Made by a program: the position numbers and the translations under genes. The notes under the pieces were generated by a model, which ran no database searches, was not told where the DNA came from, and saw only the letters and a program-made list of their open reading frames with translations. From positions 73,757,231-73,821,230 of the forward strand of contig NC_051070.1 in NCBI RefSeq assembly GCF_004664715.2: a stretch of DNA of 64,000 nucleotides, written 5' to 3'. This document shows, piece by piece, positions 56,756 to 64,000 of the stretch. This DNA comes from Peromyscus leucopus (lineage: Eukaryota > Chordata > Mammalia > Rodentia > Cricetidae). The stretch's first letter is position 1. Each line of letters starts with the position of its first letter.

Positions 56756-56905
56756 TTGTGCAAGATTTTGTTATGATCCTAAAGGCTGCATTCAATACAG
56801 CAGCTCATTGAAATTAAAGACTTGGAAACTCAGGGTTGGACCAAAGCGCTCAATCATTCCTCTTTGAAACAAGGTACAAAGTATACACTGGAGAAGACCT
56901 TAAAA

Positions 56906-57225
56906 TTAAAGAGCACCAACATTTAAATCTAGGAAGTCAGTAGAGCATGAGAAAAGGAATCAGAGAAATAGAACCAAAAGGAAAATGGAGAGGAACAAGA
57001 GAGAGAACTTGGCTGAGATTGTTGTTTGTGTGTTGTTTTGTTTTATGAACTGAAGAGAACCTGATGTGAGTGAAATATGCTTGTTCCTAGGAGAGGGACT
57101 TCTGGGAAGAGTGTCATAAGCTGAGCAGAATCGACAATGGTGAATGCCTTAAAGTACCTTTTACAAGAGAAGGAAAGGAACTATGTCACCACCTGAATCC
57201 CACTCACAGAAAACTCCTAAAAGCA
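56906..57225. other. Right-arm-only segment, about 320 bp
   Basis: In the left arm the flanks join directly at about 49670 ('cctctctttaatttta'). Both ends carry CTCT, so a small microhomology deletion in the left arm is plausible. Confidence 0.65.
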
Positions 57226-58989
57226 AGAAGAGAGAGGAAGGAAAGATTGTCACATGACCACTCCATTTATCTTTGCTGGGACTCTTCTGAGGACAAATTT
57301 ACTTGGCCTTTTCTGTGTGCCTACTGAGTTAGGCAGGTCCCAAAGTAAATAATTTTCTCAGTATGGAACATGCTTTCAATCATGCTGATTCCAAGGACGT
57401 CCCCTTCACCACTTGACATTATTTTTTGTAAACAAATTAGAGATGAATTGCTTTGATCTGACTCTGTGAAGTAAATGTTTTATGTCTATTTTATGTTTTA
57501 GGTCTTCAGAAAGAACAAATGAAACAAAAACATTGCTCTGGGTATTTCAAAAGATTTGAGCCTGCATAGTTGTTTGAATTATGGACTCAGCATAAAGCAA
57601 TGCTTTCTTTTCTTCTTTTCTTCTCCCCACTCTCTTTTTAAAAAGTCTTATTCATGTAGCATTTCTTGTTCATGCACAGCTACTCTTTAAACAAACATGA
57701 TTTTCACCAATAAAGAAGATGGCAGGCTTGTGGTCAGAAAGGGAATTAAAACAACAGACGGCTTGGTTCTCTGGTTTCAGACACCACACATATGCATGAA
57801 CCAACCTCTTTTCATAGGATGTAAAGAAAAAAATGAATGAAACCCCAAGTGTCAGAGCAAATTACACCTGAGTTGATCATCCTTTGTAAGGGATTAAGAT
57901 ACATGTCATGCTGAGATTGCCCACACTTTCCTTTACCTGCCAGTAGAATTCAATTCAAATTTCATTTGTAAAAATATGTGCACTAAAGCACTCCATACCT
58001 CTTTTGTCATGAGCTGCTGGACAAAATTAGCCATAAACCCTTTTTTGGACAGCAGCTGTCAGGGTGCTGTTGTAGGTGTTGTGAGAGATGTGAGACTATT
58101 TAAAGCACAGAGGCTTCCTTCAAAGGGCTGTCTTCTAGGGTAAAGGCAGCTCCAGGCACTTACACTGTAATAAGACATTAACATTCCACCCAGACTTCAT
58201 TAGACGGTTCTTCTCTGAGCTAGTATGAAGAGAGACAATGAAATGAAATGCCACTTAGATACCACTGAAGAACAAGATGGGAAATTTGATGTTGTATAGT
58301 ATTAGTAATGTTTATTAACAAGTAACCTGAACTTCTCAAATCAATTCAAATTCTCTAAGCATACCCTTACATTACAATACTTACGTTCTGTAGGTCCTAA
58401 AAACACTTGTTGATTGACTGATTATGGAGCTAAATTCAGTGTTGAAAAGCAGCTTAACTCATGTGGCATGGTGCCCTGTACATTTCCTAGTACTCAGGGA
58501 AGACAACAAAGTATAATTGTATTTACTTACACAATTTTCCAAAATTTTAAGGATAGGAATTGAAAGAATTTTGAGCTACATGGAAAAAAATAAACCTTTT
58601 TATGACACCAATCTTTAACTTTCTTCCCCTTCCCTCCCTTTCCCTTCTTTCTTCTACCCTCCTCTCTCCTTCCCTCCCACTTCCACTCACTCCTTCTGTT
58701 TATGAGGTCACTGTCTCCCTTTGTAGCTCATGCTGACCTCCACGGTTCCCTCTTTCTCAGTTCTCTAAGTTAGGATTCCATTCTGCATTGAAATCTTGAT
58801 AAACAGATGTTTACATTTTTGATATCATTCCGATTAAAAGCAGCAGGGGATTATGAGAATGTTCACAGATGCTTGGCTTTCTCAGACGATGCTTACACAG
58901 CCAACCTCCTGTGGGTGGAATGTCCTCTTGGACTCTTGGATATATTGAGCTTTGTGTTAACATGTTATTCTTTAAAAGTAACGTGAGCA

Positions 58990-59510
58990 GTTCTATTAGT
59001 CAGGATTTTCTAGATTAACAAAATTTATAGAATGAATCTCTCTGTATACACAGATAGGGGATTTATTAGAATCACTTTCAGGCTGTGGTCTAGTTAATCC
59101 AGTTGATGGCTACCTCTGAATGCAAGGTCTAAGAACCACATAGTTTTATGTCCTCAAGGCTGAATGTCTCAGCTGGTCTTGGGTATATGCTGTAATCCTG
59201 AAGAAGTAGGCTGTAATTCCAGTGAAGGAATGGATATGCTGGCAAGGGCAAGAGCAAACAGGTAAAGAGATGCTCCCTTCTTCCATGACCTTTATATAAG
59301 CTTCTGGAAGAATGTGTGGCCCAGACTACAGGCTGATCTCCCCACCTCACAAGACCTGGATTAAAGCTGTGTCTTCCCACCTCAAAGATCCAAGGTAGAA
59401 GTGGATCTTCCCACTTCAAATGATTTAACTAACAAAAATTTCCTCACAGGTGTGGTCAGCAATTTTTGGGTTTTAGTTAATTCCAATGTAGTCAAGTTGA
59501 CAACTAAAAT
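58990..59510 (-). repeat. Rodent dispersed LTR-like repeat, right-arm copy
   Basis: Inverted partner of 46995-47512; same family and similar length, so it was present before the duplication. Confidence 0.7.
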
Positions 59511-59667
59511 ATTTTGTTTGTTGGAAGGCAGACAAAAACAAAAACTAACAAAAACCAACAAACCCCTCTTAGTAGATCTCTTTGAGAGTCTCTCTGTTTG
59601 TAACTGTCTTATAGCTCTCTTACTGAGAAAGCTACTGCTATTTCATCACAAGTCCACAACTCAACAA

Positions 59668-60200
59668 GAGAATACTTGACCTTCCTGCTGTTCTATTTCT
59701 GTGTCCCAGATATCCTTTGAAAAGAACTTCTTTTGAGCAGGACCTAGTACCCTATATCTGCAATGTCAACACTTGAGAGGCTGAAGCAAGAGTATTGTGC
59801 ATTTCAGACAAACATATCTGGGCGATAAAGAAAGAACCTATCTTAGAAAAAGAGAGAAACACAGGAGTTTATTGGTCCTGAGTTTTGCTTCTCTTGGTAA
59901 ATAATCTCTTCACTTATACTCTTCAGAAGGGTAGAAGTTCCTTGGGGCCGGCAGGGGGAAGCAGCAGGTACAAACTTAATTCACCAATAAACATTGCACA
60001 TTCAATGTTTAAACTATTAACTCTGAGGTTCATTGATTTTTTTTTTTTTAAGAGACAAGAATGAAAGGTCATAAGATGAAAGATATGTCGTGGACACCAT
60101 TTTGAACATAGTTTCCAATATTAGTATGGAATGAAAGGATCTATTCCATGAAAGACATGATCCTTTGAAGATCAAGACTTTTAAAAGGAATTTTTACAAC
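59668..60200. other. Right-arm-only segment with an old B1
   Basis: The left arm has only about 90 bases between the flanking matches (46755-46845). Includes a diverged B1-type SINE at 59738-59855 ('ctgcaatgtcaacacttgag') and a T-run at 60038-60050. Confidence 0.65.
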
Positions 60201-62311
60201 CCACTTCACAAAGGACATGCTGTAAAATAAAAAGGATCTCTGTTTTGAAAATGTTTCTGCCTCAGACTTCATCTTTAAAGAATTCCTCTAAAGTATGGCA
60301 CAGGTTTAGACATTTGCTTCACTCTGCATCCGCCCCAGTCCTCTACATTCTTCTCTTGTCTTTTCAAGACAAAGGTCAAAATTCCATTTATTACAGTTGA
60401 ATCAGGGAGCTCAGGCTCTAAAATCAACAAACAGTGAATAAGAGGTGTAACAGTGCATGTTTAAAGCAGATGCTGTAGGTCATGCAATATTTAGTTCCTT
60501 CACTTATAAGAGATTTTTTGGGGGTAGGCTAGAGAAGCCAGAGGATTCATCTGTGTGATTTCAGGATAAATGTTAAATAATGTAGATATATAAATAAAGC
60601 AAACCATTATATTTCAAAGTTAAAAGCAAATGCTGTATATTAAAATTTATCACTCCAATGCATGTTAAGGGAAACCATTTTATTACAGATTTTACTCCAC
60701 CAACTTATCTTACAGATAAACTGTACACCAGAGACCCTTTGTAAGTTTACCTTCAGTGAAGTAGTTTAAGATTGGTCCTGCCAAATGTTTCGAAGAGTTT
60801 GGGATGCAAGAAAACAACAGAAATCACAAAATGTATTCTAACCATTTTATACTATTATCATCCTCACAAACCATAAACTCCATTGAATATTCAGAGTCAG
60901 TAGCATATTCCTTGAAATATTACTCCATATCAAAGACCAATCCTCAGAAGTTCAACTTAAAATGCCAAAAGCAACCAGGAAATTCCCACTGGAGAATGAA
61001 TCAAATGGTCAGGGAAGAAAGATTTGGAAGAAACTGCAGGACTCATGTTGACCCAATTTTAGGATTGCCCAGAAGAAAAGACAACCTTTCACAGCAAAGA
61101 CTTATATACCCAACCTGCTCCTTCTTCTCCCTCACTCCATGGCTATACCTCCAATAAGAATAAAATCTGAAGGGGTCTGAGGAGAACCAAGTAAATGCAG
61201 CCTTGGGTGGGTATGTTTCCACACATGCCTTTTAACCTTTCATTCTGTCCCAGTGCCTCAAATCCTTGCTGTGGGTTTCATTTCAAATGAAAATCAACCA
61301 GACTTAATAAAAGCATCCTCCTTCAAGAGTAGCACTAAGGCTCTGTAAGTTCTGCCAGTTATTTCTCAAAACTTCTTGATCATGTGATTGCAAGACCAGA
61401 GGTGCAATTTCTGTGTGTGTGAGGGTGTCTGCTAGGAGCAGACCTCTACAAACAGCTCCAAGGGTGCAGAATAGCAGTTCTCCCACACAGAGCTCAGGTG
61501 GTTAGGCACACTGATTCCAGCTTCCTGTGAGAAGAGTGGCAGGAGCAGTGTGGTCAGTAATACTCTCATATTTTAAATTATCAAAGAAGGGACAGAATTC
61601 AAGCAGTATAAAATCCCCAAGCTCCTTGTTACTCATTTTCAAGTGCTGGCTGGTCAAGCTAGATTAAAAATAAACTCGGATTTGCCTTTGGCAAATGATA
61701 AAGATCCACAGGATGCTTGTAACTAATTGTGAGGATAAAATGGATCCTCACAGTGGTTTCAAGGTGGCCGCATAGGCAAGAGTGAACCAATGAGAGCAAG
61801 CACAAATAGTTCTTCTGTAGTGGTATATGACACTCAGTGTGCCAGAATGCAAACTGACATCAATACATGTCATTATTTCTTCCTTGTTGGACACAAAGCT
61901 AAGAGTAAACTGAGGACAGAAAATACTGCTAGCTGTCACTGTTTCTATCTTAGATGCATCCTAACTTCCAGGCTACATGGAACATCTCTTTGGTGGTTAT
62001 AAGGTTAAATACAGTAATACTAATGTTAAGTATTTCCTCCTTGGTGATACATAAGGGCTGGAACATTGCCTAAGTTTTGAAGACAAAAACTGCCATGGGG
62101 GAGAACAGTTTGGGGCCTCTTTCAATAACAGTCCTAAGGAAAGAAAGGTCTGGATACTGTTTGCTTTCTGCTTTTTTGATGTGCCCAGATTTTCCCTTTA
62201 AACTTCTTCTGTCAAGAAGACCAACAACCCCCAGAAGATATTCTGGCCCCTTCTGCCAACACCTGAGGATCATATTAAAGAGTTGATATATTCTGAATTA
62301 CTTCTACTCCT

Positions 62312-62538
62312 TTCAAATAGATTTTATTTAATTAATTTTTATGCCTGCATAGACAGATGACTGTATACTACATGCATGCATTGCCCAATGAGGCCAGTAG
62401 AGGGCAGTGGATTCTGACATACCTGAGTTAGAGATGGTTGTGAGCTTTCCATTTTTGGGTGTTGGGCATCAAGCACAGGTCCTCTGGAAGAGCAGCCAGT
62501 GTCTGTAACTGCTGAGTCATCTCCCCAGTCCCTTTCTG
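62312..62538 (-). repeat. B2 SINE, right-arm copy
   Basis: Partner of 43728-43952, reverse orientation. Confidence 0.87.
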
Positions 62539-62842
62539 TTCATTTTCATGATAGTGTCACTCTACACTCCAAGTTTTTACTTTTAAAACTTTTTCTATGA
62601 TTATTAGCATTTGTATGATCACTGTTTGTTTTGCTTTTGAAGTTGGGTACTCTTACTAATTCTCTTGGGACTCAAAACATGTTTATCCAGCTAGAACCAA
62701 GTAATTGCCCAGGACTGACAGATCTAATAAATGAAATGCAAGAGTCCTAGTGATATTTGCATTTCTGATAAACCCCATGTTATTTCAGCATAGTATGACC
62801 TAAATGTTGAATAGGGGATACTATTATTAATACTAATTTCAA

Positions 62843-63058
62843 CAACGTTTTATTTCACATGTATGGGTGTTTTGACTGAATAATGTATGTCTTCACACAA
62901 CTTGAATTCCTGATGCTCACATAGGCCACAAGAAGGAGCTGGATTTCCTGGAACTGAACTTACAGTGGGTTGTGAAGTGTTTGTGGTTGCTGGGAAATGA
63001 ACTGTGGTCCTCTAGCAGAGCAGCATGTGATCGTAGCCTCTGAACTTTCTCTCCAGAT
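62843..63058 (-). repeat. B2 SINE, right-arm copy
   Basis: Partner of 43195-43410, reverse orientation. Confidence 0.8.
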
Positions 63059-63302
63059 CTCACATTAATTTTTAATTAGTTATTTCCCATTAGATAACCG
63101 AGACATATTAATTTTAAAAGTTAGACACAGTTTATCTGAAATTCACATTTTAACTGGGAATTATCTAAATAAAGGATTGCTGAATATATCAACCCCCAAG
63201 TTCACCAAATTATTTCCTGAGCTTGTTGCCTTATTTGGTAAAGCTGTTGGTGTGTGTACATGTACAAACTCATGCATATTTACACACCCAATGGTACACT
63301 TG

Positions 63303-63303
<1 letters not shown>

Positions 63304-63349
<46 letters not shown>
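63304..63349. repeat. (CA)n microsatellite
   Basis: Stands where the left arm has two TG tracts about 1 kb apart. Confidence 0.97.
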
Positions 63350-63351
<2 letters not shown>

Positions 63352-64000
63352 CACTGTGACTAAAATGGCCATCATGAAGAAGGGAATTCACATGACTCAG
63401 AAATGAGGGAAAGTGTTTTGTGACCTGTTCTAAACCCCAGATTCCAGACACTTCTCTGTCTTCACAATTAGGAGAATGAAAAGGGGAAACTGAGTCCCTG
63501 AGAGGCTCAAGGATGGCAGACATGGCCATCCGTGCCTTAAGTCATTGAATCAACTTCACTCCTGAACCTTCAACTTCAAAGGAACCATAGCACTTTTCAG
63601 AGCTCTCAGGCAGGTTGTTCTGCAACTTACGTGGTACCTTACTTTGTGTGAAAAGGAGCAAAGAGTCAGTAACCTGTACTCTTTAGTCACTCTTATTTCC
63701 TCCTTGAGTGATAGGAAAGGAGCATTTCTTTCGGAGTTCCTTTAAGAGATACCTTAGAGGCTCCACTTAGCTGTCCTCTGTTCCCAAAGGGACCACTCTG
63801 CAGCAGGGGACTGAATGCCCCTTGTTTACCAGGCACCAGAGAAATTCCTGCTGGGATTGAAAGAGTGCTTCTGTGTCCTCTTTGAAGGTACAGAAAAAGC
63901 TGCCTCAGAAGGCCAGGATGTGAAGAGGGGCAGGTGGGGGCAGGGCCTCCTGTGGTGTCCCAGGCACAGGGTACCACCCTGATCCAGCTGCTTGTGGGAG

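Larger units (their letters stand above)
49771..56809. other. Unique spacer between the inverted arms
   Basis: About 7.04 kb without a partner in the window. It contains SINEs, a URR1 element, L1 3'UTR and microsatellites (listed separately) and one exon-like block. Parts with no recognised content: 49771-50060, 50140-50480, 50540-52070, 53290-53610, 53810-54810, 55320-56080. Confidence 0.85.
56810..64000 (-). repeat. Large inverted duplication, right arm (continues past the window)
   Basis: Reverse-complement partner of 40461-49770. It lacks the left arm's B1 (44107), LTR A (45793) and LTR B (48227), keeping empty sites for each. It has its own extra segments at 56906-57225 and 59668-60200. 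No gene is recognised inside; open frames matching those of the left arm are shared repeat or non-coding sequence. Confidence 0.93.

Overview
The window looks like nuclear DNA of a cricetid rodent (vole, deer mouse or hamster type). It is rich in B1, B2, B3, B4 and ID SINEs and rodent L1. Its B1 copies carry a tail variant ('aaaggcgcaaagctac') that I associate with cricetids, and it has several solo LTRs that I know from cricetid genomes but cannot name with certainty. The order is accessory, repeat-dominated DNA. I see no intact host gene, no rRNA or tRNA gene, and no CRISPR array. The only long intact reading frame is an L1 ORF1. Layout, left to right. (1) 0-7.1 kb: a nest of insertions. An old dispersed repeat in minus orientation is split twice: by a 321-bp solo LTR (6-bp target duplication) and by a 4.9-kb minus-strand retrotransposed insert (17-bp target duplication, poly-A tail). 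That insert is chimeric. Its 5' half is an L1 5' end (GC-rich 5'UTR, intact 411-aa ORF1, first codons of ORF2). Its 3' half is not L1; it looks like unspliced 3' sequence of a cellular gene, with small exons, a 3'UTR and an AATAAA signal. (2) 7.1-27.5 kb: intergenic-type DNA with SINEs, microsatellites, L1 ORF2 pieces, a solo LTR, and an L1 copy with the inversion expected of twin priming. (3) 27.9-33.0 kb: a decayed minus-strand copy of Armh4 (ARMH4/C14orf37). It keeps exon-intron structure but is broken by two LTR insertions, stop codons and frameshifts. (4) 33-40 kb: mostly unrecognised sequence with a B1, an LTR with a perfect 6-bp target duplication, an AT-rich tandem repeat and a diverged local direct duplication. 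(5) 40.5-64.0 kb: a large inverted duplication. The left arm (about 40.46-49.77 kb) matches the reverse complement of the right arm (about 56.81 kb to beyond the window end), around a 7-kb unique spacer. Three insertions occur only in the left arm, and the right arm keeps the matching empty sites; several large indels also separate the arms. The arms can therefore be used to date the insertions relative to the duplication. There is no operon-like cooperation of genes here. The story is how retrotransposition and segmental duplication built the region. Names of LTR and older dispersed repeat families are from memory and should be confirmed with a repeat library.
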